From assembly GCF_051903925.1 (NCBI RefSeq), contig NZ_CP173678.1, positions 620,001-684,000 of the forward strand: a stretch of 64,000 nt of DNA. The letters are read 5' to 3'. Source of the DNA: G051903925 sp051903925 (GTDB taxonomy: Bacteria > Pseudomonadota > Alphaproteobacteria > Zavarziniales > Zavarziniaceae). Both the position numbers and the translations under genes were made by a program. The notes under the pieces are model-generated. The model made no database searches, was not told the DNA's origin, and was given only the letters and a program-made list of their open reading frames with translations. Shown piece by piece: positions 15,541 to 24,301 of this stretch; within the stretch, counting starts at the first letter, position 1; every line of letters begins with the position of its first letter.

Positions 15541-17973
15541 ATGATCGACCGGGGCGATCCGCCGGTTCTGCAATCCATTGTCGACACCCTGCCCGCCGGC
15601 CTTTTCGCGAAGGATGCCGGCGGCCGTTACACGCATGCCAATGGCGCGATGCTGGGCCTGATGCTGGACCCGGCGGCCGACTATCGCGGGGCGACGGACG
15701 CCATGCTGTTCGCCACCGCCAACGCAGCCGTGCTTGCGGCCCAGGACCAGGCCGCGCTGGCGGCACCCGTCGCCTACGAGGGGACGATCACCACACCCGA
15801 TGGCCTGGGCGAGCGCCGTTTCCTGATCCGCAAGCAGCCGCTTCGCGATGCGCAGGGGCAGGTCTTCGGCCTGTCGGGGATCGCCCTGGACATCACCGAC
15901 ATGGACCGCCGGCGGCGCGCCCTGGAGGCGACGCTGGACGCCCTGCCCGACCTTGTCTTCGAGTTCGACCTGGACGGGCGCTACCTGGAGTGCCATTCGG
16001 CGCGGGACGACCTGCTGATCGCGCCGCTGGACAGGATGCTCGGCCGGACCATGGCCGAGCTGATGCCGCCGGAGCCGACCGCCATCTGCATGCGCTCCCT
16101 GCGCGAGGCGGCGACCCACGGCCGTTCGCGCGGGCTGTCGATCAACCTGGACGTGCCGGCCGGCAATCGCTGGTTCGAGATCAGCACGACACGGGTCGCC
16201 GACGATGGCAGCGGCATTCCCCGGTTCATCACGGTGTCCCGCGACATCACCGCTCAGAAACAGGCGGAGGACGCCTTGCGCGAAAGCAACGCCCTGCTGC
16301 GCGCGGTGGTCGACAACACCCCGGTCGAATACTGGGCACGCGACCTGGACGGCCGGTGCATCATGCAGAATGCCCAGGTCGTGCGGCACTGGGGCGACCT
16401 GCTGGGCCGCACGGTCGACCAGACCAGCCTGAGCGCCGAGGACCGCGCCAAGTGGGACGAGAACAACCGCCGCGTCCTGGCCGGCGAGATCGTCGACAAC
16501 GAGATCGAGTACGAGGTCGACGGCGAACGCCGGATCTTCCAGAACCTGCTTGCACCGATCTGGACCGACGGCCGCATCGTGGGCAGCGTCGGCTTCAACC
16601 AGGACATCACCGACCGCAAGCGGACCGAGGAGCAGGTCGCGCAACTGGCCTTCTATGATCCGCTGACCAACCTGCCCAACCGTCGGCTGATGCTGGACCG
16701 GCTGACCCATGCGGCAACGGGCTGCGCCCGGCGGCGCGACCACGGCGCCCTGCTGCTGATCGACATCGACAATTTCAAGGCGCTGAACGACACGCTGGGC
16801 CACGACATGGGCGACCGCCTGCTGGTGGAGGTGGCGGCCCGCCTGGAGACCGCCACCCGGCGCAGCGATACCGCCGCACGCCTGGGCGGCGACGAGTTCG
16901 TGGTCATCCTGGAGAACCTGGACGGCGACGTCGAACCGGCGTTCCAGGCCGAGCACCTGGCCCGGCGGATCCAGCGCGTCCTGGGCGAGCCCTATGGCCT
17001 GATGCGCGATCCGTCGGCCAAGCCGCCCCTGACCTTTCACTGCACCAGCAGCATGGGCATTGCGCTGTTCGGGCCAGAGGGGCTGAGTGCGGAGGAAGTG
17101 CTGCGCCGCGCCGACACCGCGATGTACCAGGCCAAGGCCGGCGGCCGGAACGCGATCGTGCTGTTCGACCCGGTGATGCAGGCGCGTGTCGATGCCCGGG
17201 CGCAGCTGGAGGCCGACATGCACCAGGCGGCCGAGAACCAGGATTTCCGCCTGTACTACCAGCCCCAGGTGGATCCGCAGCAGCGCATCGTGGGGGCGGA
17301 GGCGCTGCTGCGCTGGCACCATCCGGAGCGCGGCATGGTCCCGCCCGGAGAGTTCATCCCCCTGGCCGAGGAAACCGGGCTGATCGCGCGCATCGGCCTG
17401 TGGGCCCTGGCGGAGGCCTGCCGCCAGCTGGTCCGCTGGGCCCAGCGGCCGGACACGGCCCACCTTGTCCTCTCGGTCAATGTCAGTGCCCTGCAGTTCC
17501 GGCTGCCGGCCTTCATCGACCAGGTGCGCGACGTCCTGGCGCGAACCGGGGCACCGCCCGACCGGCTGATGCTGGAACTGACGGAAAGCCTGCTGCTGCA
17601 CGACGCGGACGATGTCATCACGCGGATGGACGAGCTGAAGTCCCTGGGCGTCAAGTTCTCGCTGGACGATTTCGGGACCGGCTATTCGTCGCTGGCCTAC
17701 CTCAAGAAGCTGCCCCTGGACCAGCTGAAGATCGACCGCGGTTTCATCCGCGACCTGCTGGACGACCCGGTGGACGCGGCGATCGCCCGGACCATCGTAT
17801 CGCTGGCCGACAGCCTCCACCTCTCGGTCGTGGCCGAGGGGGTGGAGACGGTCGAGCAGCTGCGCTACCTGGCCGGTCTGGGCTGCCTGGAGTACCAGGG
17901 CTTCCTGTTCAGCCCGGCCGTGCCGGTCGAGGCGTTCGACCGGCTGGTGGCGGAGCGCCGCCTGCTGACCTGA
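15541..17973 (+). CDS. PAS-PAS-PAS-GGDEF-EAL cyclic di-GMP enzyme
   Basis: The protein has 810 residues from ATG 15541, with GGAGGGG upstream and no transmembrane segment, so it is cytosolic. Three PAS modules (about 8-120, 125-245, 245-365) lead into GGDEF (LGGDEFVV near 448-455) and EAL (EALLRW near 587, DDFGTGYSS and the KIDRGFIRDL stretch). RRSD five residues before GGDEF is an intact RxxD product-inhibition site. Both catalytic signatures are intact, so the protein could make or break c-di-GMP depending on PAS input; sequence does not say which dominates. It lies downstream of the nucleotide cyclase and converges with an MFS gene. Confidence 0.92.
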   Translation: MIDRGDPPVLQSIVDTLPAGLFAKDAGGRYTHANGAMLGLMLDPAADYRGATDAMLFATANAAVLAAQDQAALAAPVAYEGTITTPDGLGERRFLIRKQPLRDAQGQVFGLSGIALDITDMDRRRRALEATLDALPDLVFEFDLDGRYLECHSARDDLLIAPLDRMLGRTMAELMPPEPTAICMRSLREAATHGRSRGLSINLDVPAGNRWFEISTTRVADDGSGIPRFITVSRDITAQKQAEDALRESNALLRAVVDNTPVEYWARDLDGRCIMQNAQVVRHWGDLLGRTVDQTSLSAEDRAKWDENNRRVLAGEIVDNEIEYEVDGERRIFQNLLAPIWTDGRIVGSVGFNQDITDRKRTEEQVAQLAFYDPLTNLPNRRLMLDRLTHAATGCARRRDHGALLLIDIDNFKALNDTLGHDMGDRLLVEVAARLETATRRSDTAARLGGDEFVVILENLDGDVEPAFQAEHLARRIQRVLGEPYGLMRDPSAKPPLTFHCTSSMGIALFGPEGLSAEEVLRRADTAMYQAKAGGRNAIVLFDPVMQARVDARAQLEADMHQAAENQDFRLYYQPQVDPQQRIVGAEALLRWHHPERGMVPPGEFIPLAEETGLIARIGLWALAEACRQLVRWAQRPDTAHLVLSVNVSALQFRLPAFIDQVRDVLARTGAPPDRLMLELTESLLLHDADDVITRMDELKSLGVKFSLDDFGTGYSSLAYLKKLPLDQLKIDRGFIRDLLDDPVDAAIARTIVSLADSLHLSVVAEGVETVEQLRYLAGLGCLEYQGFLFSPAVPVEAFDRLVAERRLLT

Positions 17974-17991
17974 GGACGGGCGGCGCGCCGC

Positions 17992-19395
17992 TCAGTGCAG
18001 CGCCTCGGCCCGTTCCTCCTTGACGAAGCTGAGCAGGATGGCGCCCACCAGCAGGAACAGCAGGGACGAGGCAAAGCCCAGCCGCGTGCTGCCCGTCGCC
18101 AGCGTGACCCCGGCATAGGTGGCCGAGCCCAGGAACGCCGTCGCATTGCCGCTCAGCGCGAACAGGCCAAAGAACTCGGTCATCATCTCGGGCGGCGAGA
18201 TGCGCGCCATCATCGTGCGGGCCGAGGCGATGCCCGCGGTGATGAAGATCGCGCCAAAGATCACCGACAGGATGTAGAGCTGCTCCGGCAGGGTGCCGAA
18301 CGTCCCGGCGCCCGTCACCGGCTGGACGGGGAAGAAGTAGAATATCTCCGTCGGCGTCATCGACAGGATGAAGATCGAGCTGACGATGCCGCCCCACAGG
18401 CACAGCATCAGCGCCCGCTTCGACCCCAGCCTGTCGTCCAGCACGCCGCCCAGGGCCCCGCCAAGCGCCGCGACGAACGACATGATGATGCCATAGAGCA
18501 GCAGTGTCGCGGCATCCCAGCCGAAGATGCCGGCGGCGTAGATGCCGCCATAGAACAGGCCGATGATCCAGCCGTCGTTGAAGATCATGCGGGCGATCAG
18601 GTACAGCGCGACGTTCCGGAACTGGCGCAGCTTGACCAGCGTGTTCTTCAGGTTCGCCAAACCCGTGCGCGCCGCCTCCATGGCGCCCAGTCCGCTGGCC
18701 CGGGTGTCGGGCGTCAGCAGGAACAGCGGCAGGGCCAGGATCAGCAGCCACGCCGCGCCGATGAAGCCGGTGATCCGCTCCGGCTCGTGCGCTGCCACGT
18801 CCAGGCCGAACAGGGCGGGGCGGTCCCAGCCGAAGAAGGCCGGGTTGATCACCAGCAGGAACACGACAAAGACCAGGATCCCGCCGACATTGGCGGCGGC
18901 CAGGGCGGCACCCGACAGGCGGCCCACATTGTCGCGCGTCGCCACGAAGGGCAGCATCGCGTTGTAGAAGACGGAGGCGAACTCCAGCGCCACGCCCGCG
19001 CCCACCAGGCAGAGGAAGACCGGCCACAGGTTGGCCATCGCCGGCTCGGCCAGGTACAGGCCGCACATGAACGGAATGCCGATCAGGGTAAAGGCGATGA
19101 TCCAGGGCTTGCGCCGGCCGCCCGCGTCGGCGATGGCGCCCAGGACCGGGCTGATGACCGCGACGATGACGGCCGAGACGGTGACGACCCAGCCCCACAG
19201 TGCCTGGCCCCGCACCGGGTCGCCCGCGACCACCGTCGTGAAATAGGGGGCGAAGATATAGATGCTGACCAGAAGGAAGTACGGCGCCTGGGCCCCCTGG
19301 AAGAGGAACCACCCCGTCTGCCCGGCCGGACTGGCGGCAGGCCCCCCGGCAAGCGATTCAGGGGCCAGCTTTCCCGACGCGGCGACATTCGCCAT
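17992..19395 (-). CDS. UMF1-type MFS transporter (copy 1)
   Basis: The protein has 467 residues from ATG 19395, which follows GGAGATGC; the frame extends eight codons further but with no better site. It has about 12 transmembrane segments. The region from IFAPYFTTVVAGDPV to GAIADAGGRRKPWI, and SPPEMMTEFFGLFALSGNATAF near the end, are typical of the UMF1/Atg22-like MFS family. Its substrate is unknown in bacteria, and amino-acid efflux is only an analogy from yeast Atg22. It is followed 18 bases later by the convergent end of the PAS-GGDEF-EAL gene; the gap holds the palindrome GCGGCGCGCCGC. Confidence 0.85.
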   Translation of the reverse strand: MANVAASGKLAPESLAGGPAASPAGQTGWFLFQGAQAPYFLLVSIYIFAPYFTTVVAGDPVRGQALWGWVVTVSAVIVAVISPVLGAIADAGGRRKPWIIAFTLIGIPFMCGLYLAEPAMANLWPVFLCLVGAGVALEFASVFYNAMLPFVATRDNVGRLSGAALAAANVGGILVFVVFLLVINPAFFGWDRPALFGLDVAAHEPERITGFIGAAWLLILALPLFLLTPDTRASGLGAMEAARTGLANLKNTLVKLRQFRNVALYLIARMIFNDGWIIGLFYGGIYAAGIFGWDAATLLLYGIIMSFVAALGGALGGVLDDRLGSKRALMLCLWGGIVSSIFILSMTPTEIFYFFPVQPVTGAGTFGTLPEQLYILSVIFGAIFITAGIASARTMMARISPPEMMTEFFGLFALSGNATAFLGSATYAGVTLATGSTRLGFASSLLFLLVGAILLSFVKEERAEALH

Positions 19396-19514
19396 GCAGC
19401 ATCTCCATCCCGACGACACGATGGGCCATTTGAAGACCCGGTTTGTGGCGCGACCCTAGAGAAGCGACGGGATCCGCACCAGGGGCCATTCGCAGCCCCG
19501 CCCCGGTCAAACGG

Positions 19515-20876
19515 TCAGCGCGGCGCCCGCACGCCCTGCAGCAGGACAAGGCCCCCCAACAGGAAGACCAGGATGATCGCGATTCCGCCGCGCTGGCTGT
19601 CCAGCAGGTCGGTCGCGGCGGCAACCGCGAACGGCGCCAGGAAGGCCGTCGCCTTGCCCGACAGGGCATAGAGGCCGAAGAACTGGCCCAGCCGGTCGGG
19701 CGGTGCCAGCCGCGCCAGCAGCGTCCGGCTGGAGGCCTGGGCCGGCCCGCCGCCCAGGCCCAGCAGGCCGGCGAAGACGAAGAAGACCTGCTCGGCCGTG
19801 CTGTCGAACGGATTGCCCGGCTCCGATCCAGGCGCCTGGGGCATCACGTCGACCAGGAACAGTACGGAATCGGCGGTGATCGACACGATGCCCGCTGTGG
19901 CGAGCAGGATCAGCACGACGCTGAGCGTGACGGTCCGCTTGGACCCCAGCACCCGATCGGCGACGGCGCCCAGGAAGACACCAAGGGTCGACACCACGAT
20001 CAGGGCAATTCCGAAGATGCCGAGCGCCATGGCGTTCCAGCCGAACAGGCTGGAGGCATAGATGCCGCCAAAGGCAAAGACGGCGGACAGTCCATCGATA
20101 TAGAGCATGTGCGCGACCAGGTAGCGCAGCACGTTGCGATACTGCCGCAGGCTGGACAGCGTCTGGCGCAGTTCCGCCAGACCCGCGCGGACGGCGCCCC
20201 CGCGCGACAGGCCGGAATGCGGCGCGTCCGGCGTCCACAGGAACAGCGGCACCAGGAACACTATCACCCACAGCGCGGTGAACGGCCCGGCAAAGCGATC
20301 CGGCTCGTGGCTGGCCTTGTCCAGGCCGAGCGCCGGCACCTGGGGCAGGGCGAAGAACGCCAGCATGATGCCCAGGGAGGCCAGCCCCCCCAGATACCCC
20401 ATGCCCCAGCCGATCGCGCTGAGCTGCCCGATCCGCTGCGGCGGCACCAGGCTTGGCAGCATCGCGTTGTTGAACACGACGGAATACTCCGCCCCGATCG
20501 TCGCCAGCACGATGCAGGCGACGACGACCCACGCCGCGGCCCCCGCCCCCAGCCCCGGCTCCGCCCACCACAGGCTGGCGGAGCCGGCGAAGGTGAGCAG
20601 GGCCAGCGCCAGGATCCAGGGCTTGCGCGGGCCCGCCGCATCGGCGATGGCGCCCAGGGGCGGCGCCATCAGGGCGATCGCGGCGCCCGCAATGCCCTGG
20701 CCATAACCCCAAAGGGCCTGTCCCGCCACCGGATCGCCGACGACATGGTTGGCGAAATAGGGCGCGAAGATGAAGGCGGTAATGACGGTGAAGAACGGCT
20801 GGAACGCCCAGTCGAACATGATCCAGCCGACCCGCGCCCGCAACGGCGCGACGACCACCACGTCCCCTGTCCCCAT
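19515..20876 (-). CDS. UMF1-type MFS transporter (copy 2)
   Basis: The protein has 453 residues from ATG 20876; an open frame continues upstream into the intergenic repeat and is not credible there. It is a clear paralogue of its downstream neighbour: GWIMFDWAFQPFFTVITAFI opens it, then IFAPYFANHVVGDPVAGQAL, GAIADAAGPRKPWI and APPDRLGQFFGLYALSGKAT near the end. It has about 12 membrane helices. The tandem arrangement, with 119 bases between the two copies, points to an old duplication. The substrate is not known. Confidence 0.85.
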   Translation of the reverse strand: MGTGDVVVVAPLRARVGWIMFDWAFQPFFTVITAFIFAPYFANHVVGDPVAGQALWGYGQGIAGAAIALMAPPLGAIADAAGPRKPWILALALLTFAGSASLWWAEPGLGAGAAAWVVVACIVLATIGAEYSVVFNNAMLPSLVPPQRIGQLSAIGWGMGYLGGLASLGIMLAFFALPQVPALGLDKASHEPDRFAGPFTALWVIVFLVPLFLWTPDAPHSGLSRGGAVRAGLAELRQTLSSLRQYRNVLRYLVAHMLYIDGLSAVFAFGGIYASSLFGWNAMALGIFGIALIVVSTLGVFLGAVADRVLGSKRTVTLSVVLILLATAGIVSITADSVLFLVDVMPQAPGSEPGNPFDSTAEQVFFVFAGLLGLGGGPAQASSRTLLARLAPPDRLGQFFGLYALSGKATAFLAPFAVAAATDLLDSQRGGIAIILVFLLGGLVLLQGVRAPR

Positions 20877-20920
20877 CCGTGCCGGCCTAGAGGTGAAGCA
20901 TGAGGAGGCGCAGCCAACCG

Positions 20921-21043
20921 CCCTTCCCCCCTCGCGTGGGAAGGTTGGGATGGGGGGGCGTCGACGCCGCAACGAACCCCTGAAAGCAAGCCCAGGCGGC
21001 AACGCCCCCCCATCCCGTCCCTCGCCCGCAAGGGGGGAGGGGG
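20921..21043. repeat. composite inverted repeat, two palindromic intergenic units
   Basis: Two 41-42 base units in opposite orientation (20921-20961 and 21002-21043) flank a 40-base core. The first ends with TGGGATGGGGGGGCGT and the second begins with the complement ACGCCCCCCCATCCC. The outer part of each carries a run of C or G with a short self-complementary stretch. The layout is like composite REP/BIME elements of intergenic DNA. It lies between the start of one UMF1 gene and the end of the coiled-coil gene, and on transcription it could fold into a large hairpin. Confidence 0.7.
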
Positions 21044-21071
21044 TCCAGGGACGGGACAGCGCTGCCCAAGG

Positions 21072-22283
21072 TCACGTGCCGGGGCCTTGCAGGGTGCGGG
21101 TCAGGTCCTCGAACGCGCGCTGCATGTCCTGGTTCTCGAACGGGCGCAGCGGCGGGATCTCGATCTGCATCAGGACGGCGAAGCCTTCGCCGGACGAGCG
21201 CATCATCGACAGGATGGCACTGGACGACTGCACCGTCTTCAGCGTGTTCTGCGCCGTTGCCAGTTCCGCCTCCAGCGGTGCCATCGCGCCCTCGATCTGG
21301 GCGCGCTGGTCGATCAGGCGCTGGCGATAGATCTCCCCCACCTTCAGGTTCAGGTCCTGCGCCGCCAGGTTGCGCTCAAGCACCGTGCGCCGCCGGGCAT
21401 CGCTCTCGTTCAACAGGGCGATCTCCGTCTCCGCCTTCAGCGTGCGGGTCTGGGCCACGATCTCTTCCAGCTTGGGCAGGTACTGCTCGTCGACCTTGCC
21501 CAGGAATTCCTGGTGCATGTGCAGGGCCAGCTGGACCATCACGGTATAGAGCCCGTAATAGCGCTTGGCCGTCTCGATCGACTCGTCCGCCGCGATGGTC
21601 GCATGCAGCAGCGTCTGGTTCACCGACCGCAGGTTGTCGTAGACGGAATAGAGCGAGACGAGGTCGTCCCCCGTCGCCATGGCCAGCAGGCCGTCGACCT
21701 GCGCGCCCTCCAGCTTGATCCCCAGCTTCTCGAGCGAGGCGCGGAATTCCGTCTTCAGGATGCCGAGCTGGGTCTCGTTCTCGGCGATTTCCTGTTCGGC
21801 GGTGGCGATCTTCGCCTCCAGGTCGGTGCGCGTCGTGCGCATCATGTCCGACAGCTGGCCCATGGCGCCGTCGGAGGCCGGCGGCGCGGCCGGCACCTGC
21901 AGCCGCCATTCCGAGACCTGGCCGCGCAGTTCGGTGATGCGGGCCTGGCGGCTGCGGATCTCGTCCCGCAGCTGTACGCCCCGGCCCACGGCCAGGATCT
22001 CCACCGCGTCGTTCAGAAGTGCTTCGCCCCGGCCGGGGCGGATGGCGCGGAGCCAGCCCGGATCCTCCTGGTTCTCCAGGACGCCGGTCAGGGGCTCGCG
22101 CAGCTGCTTCCACAACTCGCCGGGATCGGGCTTGCCGGCATCGGCGGCGGCGGGCGTCGCCGGGGCCTCGCGTGCCAGCACGGGCGGCTCGTCGCCTGCG
22201 GCCGCGGCCTGCGCCAAGGCGGGCGCAGCGGCCAGGGCACTGGTGCCAAGCATCAAGGTCAGGACAAGGGACAGGCGGGCCAT
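21072..22283 (-). CDS. exported coiled-coil protein of unknown function
   Basis: The protein has 403 residues from ATG 22283. A signal peptide is evident (MARLSLVLTLMLGTSALA, then AAPALAQA with a likely cleavage after AQA). The mature part is helical and heptad-rich (for example DLEAKIATAEQEIAENETQL, and later KLEEIVAQTRTLKAETEIAL). It contains a motif-like segment RYYGLYTVMVQLALHMHQEF. I do not recognise a family; the coiled coil recalls periplasmic accessory domains of mechanosensitive channels or envelope proteins, without proof. No transmembrane anchor is seen after the signal. It stands alone between two repeat elements. Confidence 0.7.
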   Translation of the reverse strand: MARLSLVLTLMLGTSALAAAPALAQAAAAGDEPPVLAREAPATPAAADAGKPDPGELWKQLREPLTGVLENQEDPGWLRAIRPGRGEALLNDAVEILAVGRGVQLRDEIRSRQARITELRGQVSEWRLQVPAAPPASDGAMGQLSDMMRTTRTDLEAKIATAEQEIAENETQLGILKTEFRASLEKLGIKLEGAQVDGLLAMATGDDLVSLYSVYDNLRSVNQTLLHATIAADESIETAKRYYGLYTVMVQLALHMHQEFLGKVDEQYLPKLEEIVAQTRTLKAETEIALLNESDARRRTVLERNLAAQDLNLKVGEIYRQRLIDQRAQIEGAMAPLEAELATAQNTLKTVQSSSAILSMMRSSGEGFAVLMQIEIPPLRPFENQDMQRAFEDLTRTLQGPGT

Positions 22284-22388
22284 GGTCGGATACTCCACAA
22301 GACCCGGCCACGATAAAGCAGCCGCGCCGTACAACAAGCGATGGCGCGCACGGCTGACGGTGATTTCGCCGACCTGAACGTTGCACCG

Positions 22389-22495
22389 GATGCTTCGAGA
22401 CGCCCCTGCGGGGCTCCCCAGCCTGACGCTGTGGTCCCTTGTTCTCCCAACGACGTCATGCTGAGGAAGCGGCGCAGTCGCTGTCTCGAAGCATC
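22389..22495. repeat. inverted repeat with GATGCTTCGAGA arms
   Basis: GATGCTTCGAGA at 22389-22400 is repeated in inverse orientation as TCTCGAAGCATC at 22484-22495, a perfect 12-base match. Internally there is CGCCCCTGCGGGGC and a GTCATGCTGAGGA stretch. This matches the style of dispersed intergenic palindromes common in Alphaproteobacteria (arms CTTCGAGA, CTGAGGA at the centre). It lies between the coiled-coil gene start and the acyl-CoA ligase end, both on the minus strand. Confidence 0.7.
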
Positions 22496-22518
22496 AGGTG
22501 CCGCGCCGCCGCCGAACC

Positions 22519-24198
22519 TCAGGCCTTGCCGCCGAACAGGTCGCGGAGTTCGCGCTTCAACACCTTGCCGGTCGCGGTGCGGGGGAGCTCGCCCTGCCCG
22601 ACCTGGAAGCGCGTCGGGATCTTGAAGCGGGCCAGGCGCTCGGCCAGGTAGCGGCCCAGTTCCGGGCCGATGCGCTCGTTCTGGGCCGGATCGTCGACCT
22701 GGATCACGGCCGCGACCTCCTCCCCCAGTTCGTCATGGGGCAGGCCGATCAGGGCCGCGTCGCGCACGGCCGGATGTTCCAGCAGCAATGCCTCGACCTC
22801 GGCGCAATAGACGTTCTCGCCCCCGCGGATGATCACGTCCTTCTTGCGGTCCACGACGTAGAGGAAGCCCTCCTCCGAGCGATAGCCAAGATCCCCGGTG
22901 CGGAACCAGCCACCGCCAAAGGCCTGCTCCGTCGCTTCCGGGTTGTTCCAGTAGCCGGGGATGACATTGGGGCCGCGGCACCAGATCTCGCCGATCGTGC
23001 CATCCGGCACGTCGTTGCCATTGTCGTCGACCACGCGGATATCGGCCGTGGCCATGGGCAGGCCCACGCTGTCGGGGTGGTCCAGGTAGTCCTGGCCGCC
23101 ATTGGCGACGACGGCGCTGGTCGTCTCGGTCAGGCCATAGCCGTTGCCGGGGGAGACCTTGGCTTCGAACCGGTGGCCGATTTCGCGGATCAGGTCGGGC
23201 GGGACCGACGCACCGCCAGAGCCCATGGACAGGACCGAGGACAGGTCGGCACCGCTGGCGCGCGCCGCCTCCAGCAGCTGGCGCATGACGATGGGCACGC
23301 CGGCCAGGCCGCTGATCCGATGTTCCTGCACCAGGCGCACCGCCTCGAGCGGGTCCCACTTGTACATCAGGACGACCTTGGCCCCCGTGGCGGTCGCCAT
23401 GTAGAGGCCGGTATGCCCCGCGATGTGGAAATAGGGGAAGGTCTGCAGCATGACCGGCTGCGGCGCATCCGGCCCCGGCTCCGGCAGGCCGGCCATCAGG
23501 CGCGCCACGGTCGCGTTCAGCAACGTGTTGAAGATGTTGGTGACATGGTTGCGGTTGGTGGCCATCGCCCCCTTTGGCCGCCCCGTCGTACCGGAGGTAT
23601 AGAGGATGGTCGCCAGATCCTCTGGCCCGATCTCCACCTGGGGCAGGGTCCCGTCGCCACCCGCGATGACGCGGTCGAAGCCGATGCCGGCGAAATCGTC
23701 GGACGGGCTGCGCGCGACGATGACCGCCTTCGGCTTCAGGGCCGGAAGCAGGGGCTGGATGCGCTCCAGCCGCTCATGGTCGATCAGCAGAACGGACGAG
23801 CCGGAATGGCTCAGCGCATAGTCCAGTTCGGCCGCCGTCCACCAGGCATTGAGCGCCACGCTGATCGCGCCGATCGCCTGCACGGCCCAGAAGCTGACCG
23901 CCCATTCGGGATAGTTGCGCATGCCGATGGCGACGCGGTCGCCCTTGCGCACGCCGTGCGCGTGCAGGTAGCTGGCCAGGGCCGCGACCTGGCGATAGTG
24001 CTCGGCAAAGCTGATCGTCTCGCCCGCAAAGACCAGGAAGGGCTTGTCGCCAAAGGCCTGGGAGCCAAGGAAGATATCGCGCAAGGCAGGCGGCGCGTTG
24101 CGGTAGACCCGGCGCGGCCAGCCGGTGGAATGATCGGTTGTCAGCTCGAACGTGCCCTCGCGGGTCAGGTCCGCGATCACCTCGGCGCGCGTGGCCAT
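22519..24198 (-). CDS. AMP-dependent acyl-CoA synthetase/ligase
   Basis: The 559-residue protein activates a carboxylic acid to an acyl-AMP and then an acyl-CoA thioester. Visible family motifs are ILYTSGTTGRPKGAM (P-loop), GNGYGLTETTSAV, GGWFRTGDLGY, DRKKDVIIRGGENVYCAEVE and the C-terminal lysine region ATGKVLKRELRDL. It starts MATRAEVIADL and shows no signal peptide. It resembles medium/long-chain fatty acid ligases, but chain length or an aromatic substrate cannot be told. It stands as a single gene, with 103 bases to the downstream membrane protein. Confidence 0.92.
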   Translation of the reverse strand: MATRAEVIADLTREGTFELTTDHSTGWPRRVYRNAPPALRDIFLGSQAFGDKPFLVFAGETISFAEHYRQVAALASYLHAHGVRKGDRVAIGMRNYPEWAVSFWAVQAIGAISVALNAWWTAAELDYALSHSGSSVLLIDHERLERIQPLLPALKPKAVIVARSPSDDFAGIGFDRVIAGGDGTLPQVEIGPEDLATILYTSGTTGRPKGAMATNRNHVTNIFNTLLNATVARLMAGLPEPGPDAPQPVMLQTFPYFHIAGHTGLYMATATGAKVVLMYKWDPLEAVRLVQEHRISGLAGVPIVMRQLLEAARASGADLSSVLSMGSGGASVPPDLIREIGHRFEAKVSPGNGYGLTETTSAVVANGGQDYLDHPDSVGLPMATADIRVVDDNGNDVPDGTIGEIWCRGPNVIPGYWNNPEATEQAFGGGWFRTGDLGYRSEEGFLYVVDRKKDVIIRGGENVYCAEVEALLLEHPAVRDAALIGLPHDELGEEVAAVIQVDDPAQNERIGPELGRYLAERLARFKIPTRFQVGQGELPRTATGKVLKRELRDLFGGKA

Positions 24199-24301
24199 GT
24201 GTCTCTCTCCCTTGCGGCTTATGCTGCCGCACAGATCCCTTCGTTGCCGTCTTCAGAGCATTTTATGGGGATCCAGGGAAGCCCGGATTGCGGCGCTGCC
24301 G

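Noticed and set aside
15490..15541. Upstream TTG start for the PAS-GGDEF-EAL protein
   Set aside because: It would add 17 Gly-rich residues. ATG 15541 has a GGAGGGG site upstream and begins the first PAS region naturally.
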